Of a stretch of 64,000 bases of DNA, positions 50,909 through 59,629 are shown in pieces. The stretch comes from Microbacterium elymi (GTDB lineage: Bacteria > Actinomycetota > Actinomycetes > Actinomycetales > Microbacteriaceae). A program made the position numbers and the translations under genes. Under the pieces are notes generated by a model. That model had not been told where the DNA came from, searched no databases, and was given only the letters and a program-made list of their open reading frames with translations. Every line of letters begins with the position of its first letter. Position 1 is the first letter of the stretch. The DNA is taken from assembly GCF_021582895.2 (NCBI RefSeq), contig NZ_CP091139.2, positions 2,170,001-2,234,000 on the forward strand, in the 5' to 3' direction.

Positions 50909-52386
50909 GTGACCCTCGACCCGGTCGCCGTGACCGCCGCAGGATGGGGGTGGCGGCATGCCGGCCGCCGCCGCTGGGCGGTGACGGGGCTCGACCTCGA
51001 CATTCCCGCCGGGCAGCGGGTCGCCTGCTGGGCGCGAGCGGTGCCGGCAAGAGCACCGTGATGCGGGGGCTGGCCGGCGTGCTCGGCGAAGAGGAGGACG
51101 GCGAGCAGACCGGTCGCCTCCTCGTGGACGGGATGCCGCCCGCGGCCGCCCGCGGGCGGGCCGGCCTGGTGCCTGCAGGACCCGGATGCGCAGGTCGTGC
51201 TGGCCCGGGTCGGCGACGACGTCGCGTTCGCGTGCGAGAACCTCGGCGTGCCGCGGGAGGAGATCTGGCGGCGGGTGGATGCGGCGCTCGACGCGGTCGG
51301 ACTGCGGCTGGGCCGCGGCCATCCGACGGCGAAGCTGTCGGGCGGGCAGAAGCAGCGGCTCGCGCTGGCCGGGGTCCTGGCGATGCGACCCGGACTGGTC
51401 CTGCTGGACGAGCCCACCGCGAACCTCGACCCGGACGGGGCCGTCGAGGTGCGCGACGCCGTGCTGCACGCCGCGGCGGGCGCCACGCTCGTGGTCGTCG
51501 AGCACCGGGTCGAGCTGTGGGCGGCACACATGGACCGGGTCGTGGTGCTCGGGCCGGACGGGGTGCTGGCGGACGGGCCGCCGGCCGCGGTGTTCGGCCG
51601 GCACGCGGCGGCGCTGGCCGAGGCGGGCGTGTGGGTGCCCGGCGCGGCGCCCTGGCGATCGCCCCGGGAACGGGGCCGGGGCGAGCAAGTGCCGCTCGCT
51701 GCACGCGCAGGGCCTCGCGGTGGGGCGGCGCTCGTTCGGATCGCGGATGCCGCAGGTCGCGGCATCCGGCATCACCGCGTCGGCGCACGCGGGCCGCGCC
51801 CTCGCGATGACCGGACCCAACGGCGCCGGCAAGTCGACGCTGGCGATGACCCTCGCCGGGCTGCTCACGCCGGTCGGCGGCGAGCTGGCCGCCGACGCGG
51901 CGCTGCGCGACGGGATCGGCCCGAAGCCGGCGGCGTGGACCTCGCGGCAGCTGCCTGACCCGCATCGGCATGGTGTTCCAGACCCCCGAGCACCAGCTGC
52001 TGACCGCGCGCGTGCGCGACGAGCTGGCGGTGGGGCCTCGCGCCGCCGGACTCGGCGACGACGAGATCGCGGCACGGGTCGACCCGCTGCTGGACCGGTT
52101 GCGTCTGACCCGGCTGGCCGCGGTGAACCCGTTCACGCTCTCCGGCGGCGAGAAGCGGCGGCTCACCGTGGCCGCGGCGCTGGCGACCCGGCCGCGGGTG
52201 CTCGTGCTGGACGAGCCGACCTACGGGCAGGATGCGCGCACCTGGCGCGAGCTGGCCGACCTGATCGACGAGGTGCGGGATGCCGGGACCGCGGTCGTGT
52301 TCGTCACGCACGACCGCGCGCTGGTCGACGCGCTGGCCGACGACGAGCTGCGCCTGTCGGGTGTGCCGGCGGAGGTCGGGCGATGA
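50909..52386 (+). CDS. ykoD: YkoD, duplicated ATPase of thiamine/HMP ECF transporter
   Basis: About 490 aa with two fused ATPase domains: GASGAGKSTVMRGLAG and LSGGQKQRLALAGVLA in the first, GPNGAGKSTLAMTLAGL and LSGGEKRRLTVAAALA in the second. Each has a Walker B LLDEP or VLDEP. It energises uptake through YkoE/YkoC. Breaks: near 51022 (C-run one base short), 51171-51176 (GCCTGC), 51685-51690 (GCAAGT for GCAGT) and 51953-51957 (GCTGCCTG for GCTGCTG). Repairs give VALLGASGAGKST, LVLQDPDAQVVLARVG and RQLLTRIGMVFQTPEHQLL. The start is GTG 50909. Confidence 0.92.
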
Positions 52387-53165
52387 GCATCCTGGTCGCC
52401 GACCCGCGCGCCCGGGTCTCGTCGTTCAACCCGGTGGCCAAGCTCGTGGCGACGCTGCTGATCACCGTCACCCTGCTGCTGTCGATCGACCCGGTCTCGG
52501 CCGGGGTGACGCTGGTGCTGGTGCTCGCCCTGATGCCGTGGTCAGGACTGTCGGCGCGGATGCTGTGGCTGCGCACCTGGCCGCTGCTGATCGCGGCGGT
52601 GCTCGGCGCGGCGGCCACCGTCCTGTACGGCCGGGTGGCGGGCCAGACCTATCTGCAGTGGGGGCTGGTGCACGTCAGCGACGGGTCGCTCGAGCTGGCG
52701 GCGGCGATCCTGCTGCGGGTGCTGGCGATCTCGCTGCCGGCCGTCGTGCTGCTGTCGACCACGGACCCGACCGACCTGGCCGACGGACTGTCGCAGTTGC
52801 TGCGGCTGCCGGCCCGGTTCGTGCTCGGCGCGCTGGCGGGGCTGCGGCTGGTCGGGCTGCTGATCGAGGACTGGCGTGAGCTCTCGCTCGCGCGGCGGGC
52901 CCGCGGCGTGGCCGACACCGGGCGGGTGCGGCGCCTGTCCGGGCAGGCGTTCGCGCTGTTCGTGCTGGCGATCCGACGCGGCACGAAGCTGGCCACCGCG
53001 ATGGAGGCCCGCGGGTTCGGGGCGCCGGGCGCACGGACGTGGGCGCGGCGGTCGGTCCTGCGGCCCCGCGATGCGGTGCTCGTGCTGATCGCCGCGGGGG
53101 TCGCCGCGGCATCCGTCCTGGCGGCCCTGGCCGCCGGCACCTGGACCTTCGTCTGGTCCCTCTGA
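52383..53165 (+). CDS. ykoC: YkoC, ECF transporter T-component
   Basis: 260 aa. It has four to five helices and the two conserved cytoplasmic motifs of EcfT proteins, seen as LARRARGVADTGRVRRL and AIRRGTKLATAMEARGFG (the second Ala-Arg-Gly coupling helix). It links the ATPase to YkoE. The ATG at 52383 overlaps the ykoD stop. It is unbroken. This completes a riboswitch-ykoE-ykoD-ykoC operon for thiamine precursor uptake. Confidence 0.92.
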   Translation: MSILVADPRARVSSFNPVAKLVATLLITVTLLLSIDPVSAGVTLVLVLALMPWSGLSARMLWLRTWPLLIAAVLGAAATVLYGRVAGQTYLQWGLVHVSDGSLELAAAILLRVLAISLPAVVLLSTTDPTDLADGLSQLLRLPARFVLGALAGLRLVGLLIEDWRELSLARRARGVADTGRVRRLSGQAFALFVLAIRRGTKLATAMEARGFGAPGARTWARRSVLRPRDAVLVLIAAGVAAASVLAALAAGTWTFVWSL

Positions 53166-53200
53166 CCCCCCTCCTCTCCTCTCCTCTCCTTCTTCCCCGG

Positions 53201-53277
53201 GATCGTACGATTTGGCCGAGTGCACATGAGTCTGGGCTGAGTTTGATGTGCTCTCGGCGAATTGATGTGGTTTCGGC
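53201..53277. repeat. Palindromic repeat family B, copy 2 (degenerate right arm)
   Basis: The left arm GGATCGTACGATTTGGCC and centre GAGTGCACATGAGTCTGGGC match copies at 43312 and 56523. The right arm (CTCTCGGCGAATTGATGTGGTTTCGGC) has lost the TCGTACGA core. It begins 36 nt after ykoC. Confidence 0.8.
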
Positions 53278-53336
53278 GTGAGGCGGCGGGACGATGCGGG
53301 CGGGCGGCGTGAGGCGGCGGGACGATGCGGGCGGGT
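53275..53336. repeat. 31-nt tandem duplication
   Basis: GGCGTGAGGCGGCGGGACGA continuing TGCGGGCGGGC occurs twice in direct tandem between the family-B repeat and the YchJ gene. No gene covers it. Confidence 0.85.
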
Positions 53337-53349
53337 CGGCGCAACAGCG

Positions 53350-53736
53350 CTACCGGATCTCGCCATCCACGTACACCCACCGCCGCGCCCGCCGCGCGAA
53401 CCGGCTGCGCTCGTGCAGCATCCCGTCGCCGGCGTCGGCCGCGAACCGCGCGCGGAACTCCACCACACCGGACTCGTCCTCCGGCCCGCCGTCCTCGGTC
53501 GCCAGGATCTCCAGTCCGGTCCAGGTCATCCCCGGCGTGGGCTCGATCGCGGCCGGCCGCGTGCGCGGATGCCAGGTGCGGAACACGAAATCCAGCACCC
53601 CGACCGCATAGGCGCTGTATCGCGCCCGCATCAGCTCCGCCGCCGTGCCGGCCTCGCGCTCGCCGCGGTGCAGCGGGCCGCAGCATGTGTCATAGGAACG
53701 GATGCTGCCGCACGGGCATTCTCGGACGAGGGTCAC
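53350..53736 (-). CDS. YchJ/UPF0225 SEC-C domain protein
   Basis: 128 aa. It starts with a SEC-C type zinc motif (CPCGSIRSYDTCCGPLH) and continues with LMRARYSAYAVGVLDFVFRTWHP and VVEFRARFAADAGDGMLHERSRF, the UPF0225 (YchJ) pattern. The role is unknown; the fold is NTF2-like with a zinc ribbon. GTG 53736 begins the zinc motif. It is unbroken and lies 4 nt after the kinase gene, in the same direction. Confidence 0.85.
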   Translation of the reverse strand: MTLVRECPCGSIRSYDTCCGPLHRGEREAGTAAELMRARYSAYAVGVLDFVFRTWHPRTRPAAIEPTPGMTWTGLEILATEDGGPEDESGVVEFRARFAADAGDGMLHERSRFARRARRWVYVDGEIR

Positions 53737-53740
53737 GGTC

Positions 53741-54467
53741 TCACGTCGCGTTCCACAGCGACCGGTAGTAGGCGAGTCGGTCCTGGTCGGGCGCCACGCC
53801 GTACGCCTCGATGAGCGCATCCTGCCAGCCGGGCCCGTAGTTCCACTCGGTGCTCATGGCCGCGACGGCGATGTCGGCCCACCGGTCGGCGACGCCCATC
53901 GCACCCAGGTCGACGTGCGCGATCGGCCGGCCCGCGGCATCCAGCAGCGTGTTCGGGCAGCACGCGTCGCCGTGGCAGACGACGAGCGCGTCGATCGGCG
54001 GGGGAGTGCGCAGCGCGACGGGAACGCGGATGCCTCGGCCCGCCGCGTTCGCGATCCGCTGCGGCACACCCCAGTCGAACGGACACTCCTGGACCGGAAG
54101 AGCCTCGTGCGAGCCGGCGCAACCCCTCCCCGACGGCGCGCACGGCCGTGGCCGGATCGGCGATCCACCGCGGATCGATGGCCGAGCGGCCCTCGATCGC
54201 GGCCGTGACGAGCCATTCGTGCTCGCCATCCGCGCCGACCGCGAGCACCTCGGGCACGTGCGTGTACGCGGCGGCCCAGCGCAAGCCGCTGCGCTTGGGC
54301 CGCGGCATCCCCTCCGGGTCGTGCGGACCCCACTTGATGTACCGGCCGTCGTCCGTGCGAAACGTCAGTCCGCCCAGCTCGTTCTGCCAGACCGGCGTCA
54401 GCGCCGCGCCGCGCGCCAGCTCGGCCACGGCGGCGGGAACCGCCACCGGCGTCATGGGGGTGGACAT
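53741..54467 (-). CDS. Aminoglycoside-phosphotransferase-like kinase
   Basis: About 241 aa, the size of APH(3')/APH(3'') enzymes. Visible are the substrate and ATP lobe (ELGGLTFRTDDGRYIKWGPHDPEG), VTAAIEGRSAIDPRW, the catalytic CHGDACCPNTLLD (HGDxxxxN), and the metal-binding DLGAMGVADRWADIAVA, which resembles the DxGxxGxADRxxD of APH(3') enzymes. It may phosphorylate an aminoglycoside or another small alcohol. A break at 54109-54114 (GCGAGC; GCTCGC on the coding strand) is repaired to GLRRLHEALPVQECPFDWG. It starts at ATG 54467. Confidence 0.8.
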
Positions 54468-54492
54468 GCGTCCATCCTGCCTGCCTATCGGA

Positions 54493-54846
54493 TCAGGCGA
54501 CGGCGGTGGGGCGGAGTGTGGGTGGTGGTGGTGGCGAGGATCTCCATTGGCAGCGTCGTGCGAGTCGGTTGGTGAGCAGGATCGGGGCCGCGTGGCCTGG
54601 TGGGTCGCGTTCGATCGTGGCCACCAGGTCCCCGACCGCCGCCGGGTCCTCATGGTCGACGACGCGCGCCGCGCCGGTCCCACCGGCGGCTGCGATGAGG
54701 TCCCCGGTGTCCTCGATGGTCTCAGGCCGATCGATCTCACTCGGCCCGCCGTGCCGGCTGCCGCGCCCGTCGCGTAGACGAAGAAGCCGGCGCGGGCGAG
54801 TTCGACCGCGATCGCGCGACCGGCTCCGGATCAGTCCGGTGAGCAC
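54493..54846 (-). pseudogene. Truncated short-chain dehydrogenase remnant
   Basis: Two frames show parts of one SDR. GAGRAIAVELARAGFFVYATG is the N-terminal Rossmann helix. SEIDRPETIEDTGDLIAAAGGTG and VDHEDPAAVGDLVATIERD come next in another frame. The downstream two-thirds, including the YxxxK site, is absent. The 5' end is fused to the stop of the next gene, so it has lost its start. This is a decayed gene, not a sequence-error case. Confidence 0.7.
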
Positions 54847-55142
54847 TGCAGCTGCCAGGCTGCCGCCAGCGCGTCGGCGATCGCGCGCTCGTCACCCGCC
54901 TCGAGGTCCGCGACCACCATCATGTGCTTTCGGAAGCGGGTCGGCACGCTGAAGGTGCCGGGATGCCGCGCCAGCACCCCCTCCCGATGGTCGAACGCCG
55001 ACCGGATGACGATGTGCGTGGCATCGAGCTGTCGGGCCACCATCCGGCCGTGATACCGCCACTGCGCCGGTTCGCCGTCACCGCCGGTGGCGCGCACGCC
55101 GTCGAACCCTGCGAGCAGGTCGGCGACGTCGGTCAGCTGCAT
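54831..55142 (-). CDS. YjbR/MmcQ-like small protein
   Basis: 103 aa. LTDVADLLAGFDGVRATGGDGEPAQWRYHGRMVARQLD and VIRSAFDHREGVLARHPGTFSVP resemble the DNA-binding-type YjbR/MmcQ fold of small alpha-beta proteins. The middle FRKHMMVVADLEAGDERAIADALAAAW ends with a helix. No catalytic residues are evident. ATG at 55142. It is unbroken. Its stop runs into the SDR remnant. Confidence 0.6.
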   Translation of the reverse strand: MQLTDVADLLAGFDGVRATGGDGEPAQWRYHGRMVARQLDATHIVIRSAFDHREGVLARHPGTFSVPTRFRKHMMVVADLEAGDERAIADALAAAWQLQCSPD

Positions 55143-55209
55143 GGGCGGCAGTCTCGCACGCGGATCGGGCGGCGGCTACCCGGCCTCACTGCCTCGCGCA
55201 CCCACTAAC

Positions 55210-55225
55210 ATGAGAGAGCTCTCAT
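55210..55225. promoter_or_regulatory. 16-bp perfect palindrome
   Basis: ATGAGAGAGCTCTCAT is self-complementary over 16 bp and lies 55 nt before the gene at 55280. Its size suits a dimeric repressor such as MarR or TetR type. No matching regulator gene is adjacent. Confidence 0.5.
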
Positions 55226-55279
55226 CTGCGATGGTGGACGCGATGGCGGCAGCGGATCGATGCGGAACGGCAGACCGGG

Positions 55280-56510
55280 ATGAACAGGCGACTCTGGAAG
55301 CGGCCCTCGCTGTGGGTCGGCATCGGACTGACCGGGGTGCTGCTCCTCGTCGCCGTCAGCGCGACCGGACTGGGCGGCCTGCTGATCATGGCCGGCCTGG
55401 TCGCGCTCGGCACCGGGCTCTACACGCTGCTGATCGGCCGCCCCTCCTGGGCCGGGCTGAAGGGGCGGGCCGCGGGCGCGGTCGTCACGATCGTCGCCTG
55501 CGCCGTGGTCATCACCGGCACCGGGGTGTATGGCGCCACCCTTCCGCCGGATGCCGCGCCCCCGGCATCCGTGTCGACGTCGGCGACCGAGCAACCGGCA
55601 GCGGATGCCGCGGCCACCGCGACGACCACGCCGACGCCGACCCCGACCCCGACGGCGACGCCAACGCCGACACCGACGGCGACGGCGACGCCGACGGCGA
55701 CGCCGACCCCGACATCCCGCCCTCCGGCCGCCGGCACCGCGCTCGCACTGCTGGCGACGATCCCGGTGAAGGGCCGTGCGCCCAAGACCGGCTATGACCG
55801 CACCGTCGTCTTCGGCCAGGCGTGGAAGGACGTCGACCGCAACGGATGCGATACCCGCAACGACATCCTGCGCCGCGATCTGACGAGGGTGGTGATCAAG
55901 GCCGGCACGCACGGATGCCTCGTGCTGACCGGCATGCTGCACGACCCGTACACCGGCAAGACCATCAGCTTCGTGCGGGGCCGGGGAACCTCCAACGCGG
56001 TGCAGATCGACCACGTCGTCGCGCTGATGGATGCCTGGCAAAGCGGCGCTCAGCAGGCTGAGCCAGACCCGGCGCGAGGCGCTGGCCAACGATCCGCTGA
56101 ACCTGCTCGCCGTCGACGGGCCGTCGAATGCGCAGAAGGGGGCCGGGAACGCCGCGACCTGGCTGCCGAAGGCCAAGGGATATCGCTGCGCATACGTCGC
56201 CCGTCAGATCACGGTCAAGGCCGACTACGACCTGTGGGTGACACCGCCCGAGCGCGATGCGATGACCCGGATCCTGCAGACGTGCCCGCAGCAGAAGGCC
56301 GCCACCGCGGGGACGATCACGCTGATGCCGGATGCTGTGGGCACGGCGCCCGCCCCGAAGCCGGCCGCGCCCAAGCCCGCCGCGCCGAAGACGGTGCATC
56401 CCGGGTCGTTCTGCGCGCCCATCGGCGCGCACGGCGTGACCACGAAGGGCACGCCCATGGTGTGCAGCGTCAAGGCCGGCCAGACCCGCGCCCGCTGGCG
56501 CTCAGGCTGA
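55280..56510 (+). CDS. Secreted HNH-type nuclease with excalibur-like C-terminus
   Basis: About 410 aa. It has two or three N-terminal helices (LWVGIGLTGVLLLVAV, LLIMAGLVALGTGLYTLLIG, VVTIVACAVVITGTGVYG) and a Thr-Pro-Ala repeat linker (about 115-145). A DUF1524/HNH-like domain follows with RTVVFGQAWKDVDRNGCDTRNDIL and QIDHVVALMDAW (the DHV active site). LANDPLNLLAVDGPSNAQKG is the matching second strand. The end SFCAPIGAHGVTTKGTPMVC resembles an excalibur motif. Break at 56053-56058 (GCAGGC); repair gives AWQSGAQQLSQTRREAL. It probably cuts DNA outside the cell. Confidence 0.85.
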
Positions 56511-56522
56511 CCCGCCGGGCGG

Positions 56523-56600
56523 CGAAATCGTACGATCCGGCCGAGTGAACATCAATTTCGGCCAAGTTTCATGTGCAGTCGGCCAAATCGTACGATTTCG
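56523..56600. repeat. Palindromic repeat family B, copy 3
   Basis: 78 bp, the same length as copy 1. Arms CGAAATCGTACGATCCGGCC and GGCCAAATCGTACGATTTCG; the centre AACATCAATTTCGGCC and TTTCATGTGCAGTC match copy 1. It fills the gap between the nuclease and the convergent DUF488 gene. Confidence 0.9.
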
Positions 56601-56613
56601 AAGAAGAACGGGG

Positions 56614-56962
56614 TCAGGCCGCGAGCGCGTCGCGCAGCAGCCCGGCGTGGGTGTGGTCGGCATCCTGCGAGCTGAACAGCAGCGTGACCACGTCGTGCCC
56701 GGCGATGCTCTGCCGCAGCGCGTCCAGCGCATCCTGGTTCCCCGCCAGTTCGGCGGCATATGCCCGCGCGAACTCATCGAACGGCATGCCATCGTGGTGG
56801 AACGCCGTGCGCAGCCTCGGTGCTGGGGGCGACATCCTTGTCCCACAGGTCGATCTGCGCCTTCTGCTTCGACAGCCCGCGCGGCCACAGCCGGTCCACC
56901 AGCACCCGGAACCCGTCGGATGCCTCGGCCTCGGCATACACCCGTTTGATCCGGATCTCCAT
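56614..56962 (-). CDS. DUF488 family protein
   Basis: About 116 aa. The start [27 protein letters not shown] is the signature of DUF488 (YeaO-like) proteins, followed by WDKDVAPST and, after repair, [20 protein letters not shown]. The family has unknown function; arginines and an aromatic motif may bind a small ligand. A break near 56811-56816 shows GCAGCC with one extra base; removal joins the halves. Start ATG 56962. Confidence 0.85.
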
Positions 56963-57111
56963 GCCCCCAGTCAACACCCGTCCGGGCTACCCTGGGGAGA
57001 ACGCCGCCGGCCCGCACACGGTGAGACTGAGTCCCGCGTATGCTGGCACGGAATGTCGGCTGCTCGAGGTCGGCGGTTCGAGACGGTTCGGGACGGTTCG
57101 AAGGAGAACAG

Positions 57112-57873
57112 ATGGAGATCAGCGGAGCATCCGCCCTCGTCACCGGCGGCGCCAGCGGCCTCGGCCTGGCCACCGCGCGGCGGCTGGCAGAGAAGGGCGC
57201 GAGGGTCACGATCGTCGACCTGCCGCAGTCGCGGGGAGCCGAGATCGCCGCCGAACTGGGCGGCACGTTCGCCGCCGCCGACGTCACCGACCCGGCGCAG
57301 GTCGCCTCGGCGGTCGAGGTCGCCGCCTCCGCCGCCCCGCTGCGGGTCGTCGTCAACTGCGCCGGGATCGCCCCGCCCGCCAAGGTGCTGGACCGCGACG
57401 GCGAGCCGTCGCCGCTGGCCGCCTTCGCCCAGGTCATCCAGGTCAACCTGATCGGCACGTACAACGTGATCTCGCAGGCCGCGGCATCCATCGCCAAGAC
57501 CGAGCCCACCGACACCGGCGACCGCGGCGTGGTCGTCAGCACCGCGTCGGTCGCCGCCTTCGAAGGCCAGATCGGGCAGCCCGCCTACTCGGCCAGCAAG
57601 GGCGGCGTGCACGCGATGACCCTGCCGATCGCCCGCGAGCTGGCGCGGTACGGCATCCGGGTGTGCACGATCGCCCCGGGCATCATGGAGACCCCGATGC
57701 TCGCCGGACTCCCGCAGGCGGCGCAGGACTCGCTCGGCCAGCAGGTGCCCTACCCGGCACGACTCGGCGTCCCCGACGAGTACGCCCGCCTCGTGCTGTC
57801 CATCATCGACAACGGCTACCTCAACGGCGAGACCATCCGCCTCGACGGCGCCATCCGGATGGCACCGCGATGA
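57112..57873 (+). CDS. SDR: 3-hydroxyacyl-CoA dehydrogenase-like
   Basis: 253 aa. TGGASGLGLATARRL (NAD binding), VNCAGIAPPAKVL, STASVAAFEGQIGQPAYSASKGG (catalytic Ser and YxxxK) and a C-terminal SIIDNGYLNGETIRLDGAIRM, like type II 3-hydroxyacyl-CoA dehydrogenases of fatty acid and branched-chain amino acid breakdown. AAGGAGAACAG precedes ATG 57112, and three GGTTCG repeats with 10-bp period lie just upstream (57074-57100). It overlaps the next gene by 4 nt. It is unbroken. Confidence 0.88.
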   Translation: MEISGASALVTGGASGLGLATARRLAEKGARVTIVDLPQSRGAEIAAELGGTFAAADVTDPAQVASAVEVAASAAPLRVVVNCAGIAPPAKVLDRDGEPSPLAAFAQVIQVNLIGTYNVISQAAASIAKTEPTDTGDRGVVVSTASVAAFEGQIGQPAYSASKGGVHAMTLPIARELARYGIRVCTIAPGIMETPMLAGLPQAAQDSLGQQVPYPARLGVPDEYARLVLSIIDNGYLNGETIRLDGAIRMAPR

Positions 57874-58628
57874 GCGCCCCGATCCTGCTGCAGGTAGAGG
57901 AGGGTCTCGCCCGCATCACACTGAACCGGCCCGATCGGCTCAACGCGTTCAATGCCGAGGCGGCGCAGACCTGGGCCGACGTCGCCCGCGAGGCCACGAG
58001 TCGTGACGACGTGGGGGCGATCCTGCTGGATGCCGCGGGCCGCGCGTTCTGCGCGGGCGGCGACGTCCGCGACATGGCCCAGAACATGGGCTCGGGGTCC
58101 GAGATCACGGCGCTGGCCGAGGTCATCAACACCGGCATCCGGGCGCTGACCGAATCGGCGGTGCCGGTGGTGGCCGCCGCGCAGGGCACGACCGCCGGCG
58201 GCGGCCTGGGAATCCTCATGGCCAGCGACTACGCCGTGGTGGGCGAGGACTCGCAGATCGGCAGCCGATACGCCAACGTCGGGCTCACCCCCGACCTTTC
58301 GGTGACCGCGCAGCTGACCCGCGCGGTGGGCGAGCGGCGCGCCCTGGGCTCGTCGCTCCAGGACCGGATGCTGTCGGCCACCGAGGCGCTGGAGTGGGGG
58401 CTGATCGCCGAGATCGCCGCGCCGGACGCCGTCGGGCTGCGCGCCGAAGAGGTCGCCCGATTCTGGCTGTCCGGAGCCCGCGGGGCGTACGGCCAGGCCA
58501 AGCGCCTGATCCGCAGCCAGCCCGCGCGCACGTTCATCGAGCAGCTGAGCGAGGAGGCCCGCTCGATCGGCGTCGCCTTCGACACCGCCGAGGCCCAGGC
58601 CCGCATCCGGGCGTTCGCACAGCGCTGA
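57870..58628 (+). CDS. Enoyl-CoA hydratase
   Basis: 252 aa crotonase. ITLNRPDRLNAFNAEAAQTW, AGRAFCAGGDVRDMAQ (oxyanion hole) and TTAGGGLGILMASDYAVVGE are typical. The C-terminal helix AKRLIRSQPARTFIEQLSEEAR is usual for hydratase/isomerases. It is coupled to the preceding SDR (ATGA), so the pair likely act on successive steps of acyl-CoA oxidation. It is unbroken. Confidence 0.88.
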   Translation: MSAPILLQVEEGLARITLNRPDRLNAFNAEAAQTWADVAREATSRDDVGAILLDAAGRAFCAGGDVRDMAQNMGSGSEITALAEVINTGIRALTESAVPVVAAAQGTTAGGGLGILMASDYAVVGEDSQIGSRYANVGLTPDLSVTAQLTRAVGERRALGSSLQDRMLSATEALEWGLIAEIAAPDAVGLRAEEVARFWLSGARGAYGQAKRLIRSQPARTFIEQLSEEARSIGVAFDTAEAQARIRAFAQR

Positions 58629-58659
58629 CCGATCCCCCGACCCGATCAGGAGACCCGAC

Positions 58660-59500
58660 ATGACCGACACCCCTCTCGCCGGCAAGACCATCCTCCTGTC
58701 CGGCGGCAAGCCGGGGCATCGGCCTGGCCATCGCGCTGCGCGCGGCGCGCGACGGCGCGAACGTCGCGCTGCTCGCCAAGACCGACACCCCGCATCCCAA
58801 GCTCGAGGGCACCGTGCACACGGCGGCCACGGCGATCCGGGATGCCGGAGGCAACGCCCTGCCGATCGTCGGCGACGTGCGCAACGACGAGGACGTCACC
58901 GAGGCGGTGCTGAAGACCCGCGGCGAGTTCGGCGGCATCGACATCGTGATCAACAACGCCAGCGTGATCGACCTGTCCGGCTCGCTCGAGCTGGCGGCCA
59001 AGAAGTACGACCTGATGCAGGACGTCAACACGCGCGGCACGTTCATGCTGTCGCGCGCGGCCGTGCCGATCCTGAAGGATGCCGAGAACCCCCACATCCT
59101 CTCCCTGTCCCCGCCGCTGAACCTGTCGCCGAAGTGGCTCGGCGCGCACACCGGGTACACGCTGGCCAAGTACGGCATGAGCATGGCGACGCTGGGCATG
59201 GCCGCCGAGTTCGCCGCCGACGGGATCGCCGCCAACACGCTCTGGCCGCGCACGACCATCGCCACCGCGGCGGTGCAGTTCGCCCTCGGCGGCGACCGGA
59301 TGATGCGGGCCAGCCGCACGCCGGAGATCTACGCCGACGCCGCCTACCAGGTCATCACCCAGCCGGCGCGTGAGTTCACCGGGCAGTCGCTGATCGTCGA
59401 AGAGGTGCTGGCCGCCGCCGGCGTCGACGACTTCTCCGGCTACGCCGCCGTGCCCGGCACGCCGGACGCCGAGCTGTTCCCGGACATCTTCCTCGACTGA
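58660..59500 (+). CDS. SDR family oxidoreductase (HSDL2-like)
   Basis: About 280 aa. After repair at 58706-58711 (GCAAGC) the start reads TILLSGGSRGIGLAIALRAARDG. VALLAKTDTPHPKLEGTVHT, INNASVIDLSGSLELAAKKYD and a long C-terminal segment (WPRTTIATAAVQFALGG) resemble the C-terminally modified SDRs (HSDL2/SDR family) linked to fatty-acid metabolism. The catalytic YTLAKYG is present. It starts 31 nt after the enoyl-CoA hydratase, with AGGAG upstream, and completes a three-gene lipid-oxidation set. Confidence 0.87.
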
Positions 59501-59507
59501 GTCGCGC

Positions 59508-59545
59508 TTGACAGCAGTTGCTTAGACATCCTATTGTCCTGACAA
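59508..59545 (+). promoter_or_regulatory. Promoter and palindromic operator of the MINPP-like gene
   Basis: TTGACA (59508-59513) and TATTGT (59532-59537) are separated by 18 nt. The palindrome TTGTC-CT-GACAA (59534-59545) overlaps the -10 element, so a bound repressor would block transcription. The same half-sites recur before the ABC importer (61135-61146). Confidence 0.75.
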
Positions 59546-59629
59546 ATAGGGGCTGCGCCGATCCGACTCGATGTGCGTGCCGCGTGCACGGCGACGCCTC
59601 ACCGAAGCCTTCGGGCGAAGAGGAGGACG

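Noticed and set aside
55620..55720. Thr-Pro repeat DNA as a possible CRISPR-like or satellite array
   Set aside because: It is in frame inside the nuclease gene and codes for a Thr/Pro/Ala linker, common in secreted actinobacterial proteins.
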